Part shown: positions 7,723-16,851 of the stretch, one piece after another | Numbering within the stretch: position 1 is the stretch's first letter | Layout: each line of letters begins with the position of its first letter | Assembly: GCF_000184945.1 (NCBI RefSeq) | Contig: NZ_GL586311.1 | Location: 1,233,601 to 1,297,600, forward strand | Origin: Segatella buccae ATCC 33574 | Lineage (GTDB): Bacteria; Bacteroidota; Bacteroidia; Bacteroidales; Bacteroidaceae | Direction: 5' to 3' | DNA: 64,000 bases | Translations under genes and position numbers: made by a program | The notes under the pieces: model-generated | What the model was told of the DNA's origin: nothing | What the model saw: only the letters and a program-made list of their open reading frames with translations | The model's database searches: none

Positions 7723-8556
7723 ATGTCAAGAACAAATTTTGACCAGTTACTGCAAGCAGGTTGCCACTTCGGCCACCTTCGTCGCAAGTGGAATCCCGCT
7801 ATGGCTCCCTACATCTTCATGGAGCGCAATGGCATTCATATCATCGACTTGAACAAGACCGTAGCCAAAATTGACGAGGCTGCGGAGGCCCTGAAAGGCA
7901 TCGCCAAGTCGGGCAAGAAGATCCTGTTCGTCGCTACTAAAAAACAGGCCAAGGAGATTGTGGCCGACAAGGCTGCAAGCGTGAACATGCCTTACGTTAT
8001 CGAACGTTGGCCGGGCGGTATGCTCACCAACTTCCCTACAATCCGCAAGGCTGTGAAGAAAATGACGAACATCGACAAGCTGATGAACGACGGTACGTTT
8101 GCCAACCTCTCCAAGCGTGAGTTGCTGCAGATCACCCGTCAGCGTGCAAAGCTCGAGAAGAACCTCGGCTCCATTGCCGACCTGACCCGTCTGCCGAGCG
8201 CACTCTTCGTGGTTGACGTGATGAAAGAGCACATCGCCGTGAAGGAGGCTAACCGTCTGGGCATTCCCGTGTTCGGTATCGTTGACACCAACTCCAATCC
8301 CAAGAATATCGACTATGTGATTCCTGCCAACGACGATGCCAAGGATTCCGTTGAGGTTATCCTCGCTGCCGTTTGCGGTGCCATTGCCGAGGGACTTGAG
8401 GAGCGCAAGGCCGAGAAGGCCGACGAGAAGGCTGCTGCCGAGCAGGCCGAGGTGGCTGAAGAGAAGCCCAAGCGCGCCCGCAAGGCCCGCAAGGAAGAGG
8501 CTCCTGCCGAGGAGGCTGCTCCCGTGGCTGAAGAAGAGGCTCCCGCTGCCGAATAA
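7723..8556 (+). CDS. rpsB: Ribosomal protein S2 (uS2)
   Basis: Small-subunit ribosomal protein S2. Family signatures are LLQAGCHFGHLRRKWNPAMA (about 9-28), ATKKQAKEIV and the C-terminal core IPVFGIVDTNSNPKNIDYVI with the DTN motif. The protein is 277 residues, longer than the usual 230-240, owing to a tail of about 50 residues rich in Ala, Glu and Lys from about residue 228 on, of a kind seen in Bacteroidetes. tsf follows after 37 bases, the standard bacterial pairing. Confidence 0.98.
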   Translation: MSRTNFDQLLQAGCHFGHLRRKWNPAMAPYIFMERNGIHIIDLNKTVAKIDEAAEALKGIAKSGKKILFVATKKQAKEIVADKAASVNMPYVIERWPGGMLTNFPTIRKAVKKMTNIDKLMNDGTFANLSKRELLQITRQRAKLEKNLGSIADLTRLPSALFVVDVMKEHIAVKEANRLGIPVFGIVDTNSNPKNIDYVIPANDDAKDSVEVILAAVCGAIAEGLEERKAEKADEKAAAEQAEVAEEKPKRARKARKEEAPAEEAAPVAEEEAPAAE

Positions 8557-8593
8557 CATGCTATCAACAACATTAAAAAATCAGAAATAAAAT

Positions 8594-9592
8594 ATGGCTG
8601 TTTCAATTGAAGACATCAAGAAACTTCGCTCTATGACCGGTGCCGGTCTGGCCGATGTAAAGAAAGCTCTTACCGAAGCCGATGGCGATTTCGACAAAGC
8701 TAAGGATTTGCTCCGCGAGCGTGGTCTGGCTATCGCCGCCAAGCGCTCCGACCGTGAGACTTCCAACGGCTGCGTGCTTGTTAAGAAAGTGGGCGACTTC
8801 GCTGCCATGGTGGCTGTGAAGTGCGAAACCGACTTCGTTGCCAATGGTAAAGATTTCATCCAGATGACGCAGGAGATTCTCGACGCTGCCGTTGCTGCCA
8901 AGGCTCGTAGCCTCGATGAGGTGAAGACCCTGAAACTGGCCGATGGTCAGGAGGCTCAGGCTGCCGTAACCCAGCGTTCCGGTATCACCGGTGAAAAGAT
9001 GGAACTTGATGGCTACAACTTCCTCGAAGGTGCCAATATTGAGGTCTACGACCACATGAACAAGCACACACTGGCCACTATGGTTCAGCTCAGCAAGGAG
9101 AATGTGGAGGCCGGTCACAAGATTGCCATGCAGGTGGCTGCCATGAAGCCGGTAGCTCTTGATGAGGCATCTGTTCCCCAGTCGGTTAAGGACGAGGAGT
9201 TCAAGGTGGCTGTCGAGAAAACCAAGGAAGAGCAAGTGGAGAAGGCTGTTGTCAACGCTATCAAAAAGGCTGGCATCAACCCCAACCTCGTTGACAGCGA
9301 CGACCACATCGAGTCCAATATCAACAAGGGCTGGCTCACCAAGGAAGATGCCGAGAAGGCCAAGCAGATTAAGGAAGCTACGGCTGCCGAGAAAGCTGCC
9401 AACCTGCCCGAGCAGATGATTCAGAACATCGCCAAGGGCCGTCTGGCCAAGTTCTTCAAGGACAACTGTCTGGTTGACCAGGAGTTCCAGTTTGGCGATG
9501 GCGACAAGCAGAGCGTGGCTGAGTATCTGAAGTCTCTTGACAAAGATCTCACCATCGTGGCTTACAAACGCTTCACACTCGCTGCCGAATAA
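8594..9592 (+). CDS. tsf: Translation elongation factor Ts
   Basis: Guanine-nucleotide exchange factor that recycles EF-Tu. The N-terminal UBA-like segment IKKLRSMTGAGLADVKKALT (about 8-27) and the exchange motif KCETDFVANGKDF (about 76-88) are present. At 332 residues it is somewhat longer than the E. coli protein (283), in line with Bacteroidetes homologues. It is last in the rpsB-tsf operon and is followed by a strong terminator at 9624-9668. Confidence 0.98.
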   Translation: MAVSIEDIKKLRSMTGAGLADVKKALTEADGDFDKAKDLLRERGLAIAAKRSDRETSNGCVLVKKVGDFAAMVAVKCETDFVANGKDFIQMTQEILDAAVAAKARSLDEVKTLKLADGQEAQAAVTQRSGITGEKMELDGYNFLEGANIEVYDHMNKHTLATMVQLSKENVEAGHKIAMQVAAMKPVALDEASVPQSVKDEEFKVAVEKTKEEQVEKAVVNAIKKAGINPNLVDSDDHIESNINKGWLTKEDAEKAKQIKEATAAEKAANLPEQMIQNIAKGRLAKFFKDNCLVDQEFQFGDGDKQSVAEYLKSLDKDLTIVAYKRFTLAAE

Positions 9593-9623
9593 TGTCGCAC
9601 GCTTGTAAAGCGCGCTAAAATAT

Positions 9624-9668
9624 AAAAGAAGTCGGAGAACTTGGTTCTTTGACTTCTTTTTTTTATTT
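9624..9668 (+). terminator. Terminator of rpsB-tsf
   Basis: AAAAGAAGTC (9624-9633) pairs perfectly with GACTTCTTTT (9651-9660) around a further imperfect stem, and is followed by a run of T. A TATTTTTG box at 9664-9671, with TTGG 19 bases before it, overlaps the hairpin and may be the promoter of the next operon. Confidence 0.75.
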
Positions 9669-9699
9669 TTGCATCATCAACCTGCAATACTTGAGCATC

Positions 9700-10317
9700 A
9701 TGAAGATTTTCGCCATCGGGATGAACTATCCCGAACACAATAAAGCACTCCACGGTGCGTTATCTAAGCCGGAAGAGCCTGTCATCTTTACCAAGGCCGA
9801 CTCGGCTTTGCTTAAAGATCACAAGCCTTTCTTCATCCCCGACCATCTGGGGAATATCGAGTATGAAGCCGAACTGGTGGTGAGGATATGCCGGCTGGGA
9901 AAGACTATCTCCGAACGTTTCGCCCACCGCTACTACGATGCTGTTACTGTGGGCATTGATTTCACGGCCCGTGACCTTCAGACCAAGCTCAAGGCAGCCG
10001 GCAGGCCGTGGGAATTGTGCAAGGGATTTGACGGTGCGGCTGCTCTTGGTGAGTGGGTGCCGGTGGATAAATTCCGCGACATTCAGGCCATCCGGTTCCA
10101 TCTCGACATCAACGGGCAGACCGTTCAGGAAGGATGTTCGAGCGATATGCTCTACAAGGTAGATGAAATCATCGCCTACACTAGCCGCTACTTTACACTC
10201 AAGACGGGCGACATCCTCTACACCGGATGCCCTTCCGGGTGTGGCCCCGTGCATATCGACGACCACCTTGAAGGTTATCTTGAAGACCGTAAGGTGCTCG
10301 AATTCAACTGCAAATAG
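9700..10317 (+). CDS. Fumarylacetoacetate hydrolase (FAH) family enzyme
   Basis: FAH-family enzymes hydrolyse or decarboxylate beta-diketone or oxaloacetate-like acids using a bound divalent metal. The metal site is visible as IEYEAELVVRI (the E-x-E pair, about residues 51-61) and GIDFTARDLQ (about 88-97); PSGCGPVHIDDHLEGYL matches the C-terminal core. It has 205 residues, the size of the short YcgM-like subgroup (acylpyruvate or oxaloacetate type). The start at 9700 is preferred to an in-frame upstream TTG at 9649 inside the terminator. It ends 3 bases before porU, so it may share that transcript, though its chemistry has no known link to secretion. Confidence 0.88.
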   Translation: MKIFAIGMNYPEHNKALHGALSKPEEPVIFTKADSALLKDHKPFFIPDHLGNIEYEAELVVRICRLGKTISERFAHRYYDAVTVGIDFTARDLQTKLKAAGRPWELCKGFDGAAALGEWVPVDKFRDIQAIRFHLDINGQTVQEGCSSDMLYKVDEIIAYTSRYFTLKTGDILYTGCPSGCGPVHIDDHLEGYLEDRKVLEFNCK

Positions 10318-10320
10318 TTT

Positions 10321-13300
10321 ATGACAAAGACGACAAGAAACCTTTTGGCGATATTGCTGTTTCTCGCCGTATCGGTGCTACCGGTCGCGGCGCAGAGGAA
10401 GTTTTTCAATCTCACGGCTTCGGATGTGAAGATTGATTCGGTCTTGCCGGTCGTTTCATATATCATGCCCCTTTCCGCCAACTATGCAGATTCGCTCTAT
10501 ACGGTCACGATAGACTATCCGGAGTTCATCGATGCCACCTCCGCCGACATTGCAGCCTATAACCGGCTCTCGGGCGCACCGCTTCCCGAAATGCCTGTTC
10601 CCGTGCAGACGGTGGCACTCACCCGCAAGCAGCCGTCCCTGTCGGTGACATTCTGCCCGCTCGTTTTCCGCGACGGCAGGTATCGCATTCTCGTGAGTTT
10701 CATGCTCCGCGTACAGTCCACGCCTCTCAAACGTGCCCAACGCAGGCTGTTGGCCAAGAGCCGCACCACCGTGCAGGAGCGATATGCCGCCCATTCGGTG
10801 CTGGCTTCGGGGCGTTGGGCCAAAATCAGCGTGCCCGAGTCGGGCATTTATCAGCTCACGGAAGCCCTCGTCCGCAAAGCCGGATTCAGCGACTTGAGCA
10901 AGGTGAAAGTCTATGGTTATGGCGGTAATCTGCAAAACGAGCGGTTCGATGGGGCCGAACTTGCAGCCACCGACGACTTGCGGGAAGTGCCCACCTGCAT
11001 CGTCAACGGCCGCCGGCTATTCTATGCAAAAGGCCCCGTGAGTTGGAGTAGCAATACGGCTACGGTGCGCACCCGTAACTATTATTCTTCCGTTGGTTGC
11101 TATTTTATCACGCAAGGAGAAGACACTCCTGCCACTGTTGACTCAGCCGCCTTTGTAGAGAGCTTTTATCCCTCGTCTCCCGACTTCTACCATGACCTGC
11201 ACGAAGTGGATAACTTCGCATGGCTGCCGGGTGGGCGCAACCTTTTTGAAAACACGCCCGTCACTTCCGGAAACTCCAAAAGTTACATTATCAAGACTCC
11301 TGTAGGCGATCGATTCAAGGCTGCCGATACCCGTTTGTATGTCAGAGTGTCGGCCGGAGAAGCCACAACCGTTGCCTGGAAGCACAACGGAAAGGAATAC
11401 GCCCCCATGACCACGCCCAGATTAGGTGAATATGACAAAGGTGGCGCAGCATCGGCCGATGCCTTGGTGGCCCTCAGTGGCACGGGCAGCGACACTGTTA
11501 CCATCACCAATGCGGGCGGAGGCACCGTGCGGCTCGATTTCATCTCGTTCACCTACGTTTCTCCCAAGCCGTTGCCCGACCTCAGGACGGCCACGTTTGC
11601 CGTACCGGACTATGTGTACAACATCACCAACCAAGACCACCATGCAGACACCAATGTGGATATGGTGATCATCATCCCCACCTCTCAGAAATTGCTTGCG
11701 CAGGCCCAGCGGCTCAAGGCTTTCCACGAGGCCCACGATTCGCTTTCGGTGCGCATCGTGCCGGCCGACGAACTGTTCAACGAGTTCTCCTGTGGTACAC
11801 CCGATGCCGCTGCCTATCGTCGGTATCTGAAGATGATGTACGACCGTGCCTCCACCGCTGCCGAGATGCCCAAGTATCTCTTGCTCTTCGGCGACGGCGT
11901 GTGGGACAATCGCATGCTTACCCCCGAGTGCCGCAACCTCAATCCCGACGACTATTTGCTTTGCTTCGAGAGCGAAAACTCCTTCAATAAAGTCACCTGC
12001 TATGTAGACGATGGCTGGTTCGGACTGTTGGACGATGGTGAGGGCACCAATCTCGAAGAAGCCGACAGGCTCGACATCGGCGTGGGGCGTTTCCCCGTAT
12101 CCAATGCCGAGGATGCTAAGATCATGGTAGACAAGACCATCAACTATGCCACCAATGCCAATGCCGGGGCATGGCAGAACACACTCATGTTCATGGGTGA
12201 CGACGGCAATGGCAACCTGCACATGGAAGATGCCAACGATGCTGCCGAGGATGTGGCCGCCCGTTATCCCGGCTATCTTGTCAAGAAAGTGATGTGGGAT
12301 GCCTACAAGCGTGAGTCCAGTTCTACGGGCAAGACTTATCCCGAGGTGGCCAAAATCATCAAGCAACAGCAGGCCGCAGGAGCACTCATCATGGACTATG
12401 CCGGTCATGGCAGCGAAGTGCAGATATCCCATGAGTCGGTGCTCCGCATCACCGACTTCGCCCAATTCACCAACACCAACCTGCCGTTGTGGATTACTGC
12501 CTCCTGCGACATCATGCCTTTCGACGGCACGCAGGCCACCATTGGCGAGACGGCCCTGCTCAATCCCAAGGGCGGAGCGGTGGCTTTCTATGGCACCACG
12601 CGCACCGTGTACGCCTACTACAACAAACTCATCAACATGGCTTTCCTCAAATACGTGCTCAGCAAGCCCGGCGGAAAGCCCATGACGCTCGGAGAGGCCC
12701 AGCGGTTGGCGCGCAATGAGTTGATATCTACTGGCAAAGACCTTACCAGCAACAAGTTGCAGTACGCCCTTTTGGGCGACCCGGCACTGTCGCTCAATCT
12801 GCCTATGGCGCAGGTGGTGGTCGACTCCATCAACGGTGTGCCTGTCTCGTCGTCTGCAATGCCGCGGTTGGGGGCGGGGAATGTGGCCCGCATCAGCGGT
12901 CATGTGGAGTCAGTGAAACCCTTTGATGGGGTGGTGACTGCCACCGTGCGCGACACCAAGGAACTCATCACCTGCCGTCTCAACGACACTTCGAAAGACG
13001 GCGCCTCCGTTCCTTTCACTTATTACGACCGTACCAAGACCCTCTACCAAGGTGCCGACAATGTGCGGGCGGGCCGTTTCAGTCTCTCCTTTGCCGTGCC
13101 TAAGGATATCAACTATGCCGACGGCACGGGTTTGCTCAATCTGTACGCCCTCAGTGCCGACAAATCTGTCCGTGCCCATGGCGAGTGTGAGCGGTTTGAG
13201 GTGGGTGCCGGTGGACAAACGGTCAACGACTCCATCGGTCCGTCCATTTATTGCTATCTCAATTCGCCCTCGTTTGTCAACGGTGGTAATGTCAACACAG

Positions 13301-13893
13301 CCCCTTTCTTCGTGGCCGAAGTGTCAGATCGTGACGGTATCAATGCTGCCGGCAGTGGCATCGGGCACGACTTGCAGCTTATCGTTGACGGAAGTATGGA
13401 GATGACCTATAACCTTAATGGCAATTTCACCTTCGATTTCGGCTCCTATACTTCCGGTTCCACCCGCTATGCCCTGCCAGAGTTGGCCCCCGGCCCCCAC
13501 CGGCTGCTTTTCCGCGCCTGGGATGTGCTGAACAATTCATCGACAGCCGAACTCACCTTCAATGTTGTGAAAGGTCTTGAACCCACTCTCTTCAGCGTGG
13601 GGACAACCAAGAATCCGGCCACCACCTCCACTACTTTTATCCTCAATCACGACCGCACCGGCAGCAAGATGGATGTCGAGATAGAGGTGTTTGACACTTC
13701 CGGTCGTCTGCTTTGGCGGCATGACGAGACCGGCGTTTCCACCTCTTCCGCCTACACTGTCGACTGGGATCTCACTGTCGATGGTGGGCATCGCCTGCAT
13801 ACCGGAGTCTACATCTATCGTGCCCGCATCTCGGCCGACGGCAGTGCGAAGGTGTCCAAGGCCAAGAAATTGATAGTCTTGGGCAATAATTAG
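10321..13893 (+). CDS. porU: Type IX secretion system sortase PorU (C25 gingipain-like)
   Basis: Cell-surface cysteine peptidase that cleaves the C-terminal signal of type IX secretion clients and joins them to A-LPS. The 1190-residue length matches PorU. A signal peptide (LLAILLFLAVSVLPVAAQ) opens the protein. The C25 catalytic pair is plain: His696 in MDYAGHGSEVQ and Cys729 in WITASCDIMPF. The N-terminal third is the barrel and prodomain region; the last 90 residues form an Ig-like C-terminal domain ending TGVYIYRARISADGSAKVSK, since PorU itself travels the same route. porV follows after 105 bases, as in Porphyromonas gingivalis, which fixes the assignment. The PorU-PorV complex acts in the outer membrane. 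Confidence 0.96.
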   Translation: MTKTTRNLLAILLFLAVSVLPVAAQRKFFNLTASDVKIDSVLPVVSYIMPLSANYADSLYTVTIDYPEFIDATSADIAAYNRLSGAPLPEMPVPVQTVALTRKQPSLSVTFCPLVFRDGRYRILVSFMLRVQSTPLKRAQRRLLAKSRTTVQERYAAHSVLASGRWAKISVPESGIYQLTEALVRKAGFSDLSKVKVYGYGGNLQNERFDGAELAATDDLREVPTCIVNGRRLFYAKGPVSWSSNTATVRTRNYYSSVGCYFITQGEDTPATVDSAAFVESFYPSSPDFYHDLHEVDNFAWLPGGRNLFENTPVTSGNSKSYIIKTPVGDRFKAADTRLYVRVSAGEATTVAWKHNGKEYAPMTTPRLGEYDKGGAASADALVALSGTGSDTVTITNAGGGTVRLDFISFTYVSPKPLPDLRTATFAVPDYVYNITNQDHHADTNVDMVIIIPTSQKLLAQAQRLKAFHEAHDSLSVRIVPADELFNEFSCGTPDAAAYRRYLKMMYDRASTAAEMPKYLLLFGDGVWDNRMLTPECRNLNPDDYLLCFESENSFNKVTCYVDDGWFGLLDDGEGTNLEEADRLDIGVGRFPVSNAEDAKIMVDKTINYATNANAGAWQNTLMFMGDDGNGNLHMEDANDAAEDVAARYPGYLVKKVMWDAYKRESSSTGKTYPEVAKIIKQQQAAGALIMDYAGHGSEVQISHESVLRITDFAQFTNTNLPLWITASCDIMPFDGTQATIGETALLNPKGGAVAFYGTTRTVYAYYNKLINMAFLKYVLSKPGGKPMTLGEAQRLARNELISTGKDLTSNKLQYALLGDPALSLNLPMAQVVVDSINGVPVSSSAMPRLGAGNVARISGHVESVKPFDGVVTATVRDTKELITCRLNDTSKDGASVPFTYYDRTKTLYQGADNVRAGRFSLSFAVPKDINYADGTGLLNLYALSADKSVRAHGECERFEVGAGGQTVNDSIGPSIYCYLNSPSFVNGGNVNTAPFFVAEVSDRDGINAAGSGIGHDLQLIVDGSMEMTYNLNGNFTFDFGSYTSGSTRYALPELAPGPHRLLFRAWDVLNNSSTAELTFNVVKGLEPTLFSVGTTKNPATTSTTFILNHDRTGSKMDVEIEVFDTSGRLLWRHDETGVSTSSAYTVDWDLTVDGGHRLHTGVYIYRARISADGSAKVSKAKKLIVLGNN

Positions 13894-13998
13894 ACACCTG
13901 CCGGCGTTAACAGATTAGTGCTTGTGCCGTTTCGCCTGTCGACAATGCGTGTCGCCAGGGTGAAGGCTGCGAGCTGAGAATAACGAATCAATATCAGA

Positions 13999-15204
13999 AT
14001 GAATAAGTCCCTAAGAATAGTTTTGTCCGTGGCATTGTCCCTTTTGGTGCTTTCAGCCTCTGCCGATGGCAAGAAAGACATCTTCAATCCCGTCAATGCC
14101 TCGGTCACTTCACAGACCATTGCCCCTGATGCCCGGGCTGCCGGTATGGGTGATGTGGGTGTAGCCACCGATGCCGATGTGGTTTCCCAGTATTGGAACC
14201 CGGCCAAATATCCTTTTGCCATCTCCCGCGCCGGTGTGGCGTTGAACTACACTCCGTGGTTGCGCCAACTCGTGAGCGACATGGATTTGGCCTATCTTGC
14301 CGGCTATTATCGTATCGGTGACTACAGTGCCGTCTCCGGTTCGCTGCGTTATTTCTCGCTCGGTGAGGTCTTTATGAATGAGCAGGATGCCACCAACACC
14401 AACGGTCCGGCCATGACCATCCGGCCCTACGAGATGTCGGTAGACGTGGCCTACTCGCTCATGTTGAGTGAGAAGTTCTCCATCGCAGCCGCCTTGCGCT
14501 GGATTTATTCCGACCTCACCTATAATTATAAAGACGACACTACGCCCGGCAGTGCTTTCGCAGCCGACATTGCTGCCTATTATCAGAATTATGTAAACCT
14601 CGGCAATCGCGAATGCCAGTTGGGATTGGGATTGAACATTTCCAACATCGGTTCCAAAATCTCTTTCGATGGCGGCTCCACCAATGAGTTTATCCCCACC
14701 AACTTGCGTCTGGGTGCCTCGCTCATGATTCCTATTGACGAGTACAACAGGTTCACCATCGCGGCCGATGCCAACAAGCTGCTTGTGCCCACCTATCCCA
14801 CCGAAGACCAATACAAGGAAGCACCCGACAAAGACAAGTATCTCGACTATCGGGACTATGTGCAGAAGAAATACTACGACCGGTCTTCCATCAGCGGCAT
14901 CTTCAAGAGTTTCAGCGATGCTCCCGGCGGTTTCAAGGAAGAGATGCAGGAAGTGCAGTGGAGCATCGGCGGTGAATACGTGTACAACGACAAGTTCACC
15001 GTGCGTGCCGGCTATCACAACGAGAGTGCCAACAAGGGCAACCGCAAGTATTTCACCGTCGGTGCGGGCTTCAAGATGAGCGTGTTCTCGCTCGATGCAG
15101 GCTATGTCATAGCCACGGCCAAAAGCAATCCGCTCGACCAGACCCTGCGCTTCACCCTCAGTTTCGACATGGACGGCATCAAGGATCTTTTCCGCCGCCG
15201 TTAA
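13999..15204 (+). CDS. porV: Type IX secretion outer-membrane protein PorV
   Basis: Fourteen-stranded outer-membrane barrel of the FadL type that shuttles type IX clients from the SprA translocon to the PorU sortase. It has a signal peptide (VLSVALSLLVLSASADG), the hallmark APDARAAGMGDVGVATDADV (about residues 42-61) and SQYWNPAKYPFA directly after. The 401-residue length and a C-terminus ending in an aromatic-poor DLFRRR tail fit the family. It lies directly after porU, giving the attachment half of the secretion machine; porK/L/M/N and sov are not in the window. The 105 bases before the ATG hold no obvious promoter, so co-transcription with porU is likely. Confidence 0.95.
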   Translation: MNKSLRIVLSVALSLLVLSASADGKKDIFNPVNASVTSQTIAPDARAAGMGDVGVATDADVVSQYWNPAKYPFAISRAGVALNYTPWLRQLVSDMDLAYLAGYYRIGDYSAVSGSLRYFSLGEVFMNEQDATNTNGPAMTIRPYEMSVDVAYSLMLSEKFSIAAALRWIYSDLTYNYKDDTTPGSAFAADIAAYYQNYVNLGNRECQLGLGLNISNIGSKISFDGGSTNEFIPTNLRLGASLMIPIDEYNRFTIAADANKLLVPTYPTEDQYKEAPDKDKYLDYRDYVQKKYYDRSSISGIFKSFSDAPGGFKEEMQEVQWSIGGEYVYNDKFTVRAGYHNESANKGNRKYFTVGAGFKMSVFSLDAGYVIATAKSNPLDQTLRFTLSFDMDGIKDLFRRR

Positions 15205-15289
15205 TCTTCCGTGCTCAGGAGGCCACTATGGACGAGCCTTGGCAGTATCCCTCACACAAATAGACACAACTCCAACAACTATAAACCGT

Positions 15290-15769
15290 ATGAAGATAAG
15301 AGTAGGAATGGGCTACGACGTGCATCGGCTCGTGCCCGGAAGAGCCCTTTGGCTGGGTGGCATCAAGATAGAACACCCACTTGGGCTGTTGGGACACAGC
15401 GATGCCGATGTGCTTATCCATGTCATTTGCGATGCGTTGCTCGGCGCAGCCAACATGCGTGACATCGGTTATCATTTCCCCGACACGGCGGCCGAGACCC
15501 TCGACGTGGATTCGAAGCTGCTGCTGCGCAAGACGATAGACCTCATCGCCTCCAAGGGCTACACCGTGGGCAACATCGATGCCACCATTTGTGCGGAGCG
15601 TCCCAAGCTCAATCCCCATGTCCCGGCGATGAAAGCCTGCCTTGCAGAGGTGATGGGAGTCGACGAAGAAGACATCTCCATCAAGGCCACCACCACCGAG
15701 AAGCTCGGTTTCACCGGGCGCGAAGAAGGCATCTCGGCCTATGCCGTGGTGCTGATTCATAGAGACTAA
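15290..15769 (+). CDS. ispF: 2-C-methyl-D-erythritol 2,4-cyclodiphosphate synthase
   Basis: Fifth step of the MEP isoprenoid pathway: cyclises CDP-ME-2-phosphate, releasing CMP. The metal ligands are visible in GMGYDVHRLVPGR (D-x-H, about residues 6-18) and GHSDADVLIHVICDALLGA (His about 42); TTTEKLGFTGREEGI is the C-terminal signature. The 159-residue length is standard. I start at the ATG at 15290 because family members begin MKIRVG-GYD; the open frame upstream to 15239 is not conserved-looking. It follows porV by 85 bases and is closed by the terminator at 15799. Confidence 0.97.
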   Translation: MKIRVGMGYDVHRLVPGRALWLGGIKIEHPLGLLGHSDADVLIHVICDALLGAANMRDIGYHFPDTAAETLDVDSKLLLRKTIDLIASKGYTVGNIDATICAERPKLNPHVPAMKACLAEVMGVDEEDISIKATTTEKLGFTGREEGISAYAVVLIHRD

Positions 15770-15798
15770 GACTTCCTTCATAAAGGTTAAGATTTTGG

Positions 15799-15828
15799 GG
15801 CCGGCTCGTTGAGTCGGCTTTTTTTTGT
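15799..15828 (+). terminator. Terminator after ispF
   Basis: CCGGCTC (15801-15807) pairs with GAGTCGG (15811-15817) around GTT, with flanking G:C extension, and is followed by eight T residues. It closes the porU-porV-ispF direction. Confidence 0.75.
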
Positions 15829-15923
15829 GGACTTAAAATGCAGTTCCGTAGTATGTGTGCGGACACAAAGTTTTGATTTATGTCAAGAAAACCCGTTTTT
15901 CTGATGAAAAAAGACAGCAAGTG

Positions 15924-15954
15924 TTGGCCGTTTGGAAAAATAGCCATACCTTTG
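15924..15954 (+). promoter_or_regulatory. Promoter of candidate small RNA
   Basis: TTG at 15924-15926, a 20-base spacer and TACCTTTG at 15947-15954 match the Bacteroidetes consensus well. Transcription would start near 15958-15960. No ORF follows within 190 bases; a terminator does. Confidence 0.6.
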
Positions 15955-15959
15955 CATCA

Positions 15960-16150
15960 TCAAAAGGTTAATAGATTGTTTAGGTTAGTAATAGATTTAG
16001 GTTTTTAGTTATTAGATTTAAGGTAGATTGAAAGATTGTTTAACGGTAACAAAGAGATAGCCGCGAGGCCGTCTTTAGTTTAAAAAAGGATTTTTTTAGT
16101 TAAACATAAAATTTGCGCCATAGCTCGTTGAGAGTTGCGGCGCATTTTTT
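15960..16150 (+). ncRNA. Candidate small RNA, about 190 nt
   Basis: The stretch between a good promoter (15924-15954) and a terminator-like hairpin (TGCGCC 16114-16119 with GGCGCA 16139-16144, then six T) has no credible ORF. The first 120 bases are low-complexity and rich in TTAG/TTTAGG words (for example TTTAGGTTAGTAATAGATTT). They are followed by a GATAGCCGCGAGGCCGTC segment and an A6-GGA-T7 hairpin near 16081-16100. I could not match it to a named RNA family; 6S RNA is of this length, but the long closed-bubble fold is not apparent. A leader whose gene has been lost is the alternative. Confidence 0.45.
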
Positions 16151-16269
16151 ATTGTGCGTATATGTGGGGCGGGGTAGGTATGAGCATTCATGCAAGAAGC
16201 GTAGCCGGCGGAGTCCGGAGACAAGGCGTGGCTGCAAGATGCAACGAGACAATGGCACCGGATGGCTTC

Positions 16270-16520
16270 TGCTGTTGTCAGATCTTTTCGCAACCGATTT
16301 GCAATTCGCCCATTTTGGTTGTATCTTTGCATCAGCCAAGGGAGCATACACGTGCTCCCTTTTTTTAGTTTCCACCTCTAAAAGAGGGCTTTTCTATCTT
16401 GCTTTGGAGTGCCACTTGGCTCAAACGACCTTGTAAAAGGGCCTTTTTGAGGTTCTGACTCGGGCCGAATGACCTTCCAACTGTGGCCCTTTTGCAATGT
16501 CGTTTGGGCTTGGTGGGAAT
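16270..16520 (+). repeat. Composite promoter-hairpin repeat element, copy 2
   Basis: TTTG (16298-16301), a 20-base spacer and TATCTTTG (16322-16329) form a near-perfect promoter. Eight bases on, AAGGGAGCA (16338-16346) pairs with TGCTCCCTT (16353-16361), followed by a T-run, so the primary transcript should be only about 30 nt. After about 70 bases a second block with GGGCCTTTTTGAGGTTCTGA and GTGGCCCTTTTGCAATGTCG follows (16438-16505). Both blocks match copy 1 (minus strand, 6061-6275) and copy 3 (29893-30130). From 16520 to 16851 I see only a possible TATCTTTG box (16717-16724) for the next gene, without a good -33. Confidence 0.65.
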
Positions 16521-16851
16521 TTTGAAGGGGTGACTGCGGCTAATGGGGCGAATAAGATTGGCAGCCCAGACGAGTGCAGGAAAATCCCATGTAAGGCTTT
16601 TTCAAAACATTTAATAGTTAGTGCTATATACTAAAGGCCAAAAAGATTCGGCAAGAAGAAATGAAGACCGAATATATCGGGATAAAGAATAAGGAAATAA
16701 AAAATTAAACACTATCTTTGCAAAAGAATAAGCAAAGACGGGCGAGCATTGGGTTTGCCGAGAAGTTTGGCCGAAGGCAACGGACTTCTTTGCAGGAAGC
16801 AGCGTTGCATTCTTTTGTCGGCACGACTTAAAAAACAGAACATTAAGAAGT

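Noticed and set aside
11422..12903. 493-residue ORF antisense to porU
   Set aside because: It lies wholly inside porU on the other strand, in GC-rich coding DNA where long shadow frames are expected; no start context or family motif.
16717..16724. A fourth composite element at the TATCTTTG before the GT4 gene
   Set aside because: The -33 box, the hairpin and the second block are all missing; it is at most a simple promoter box.
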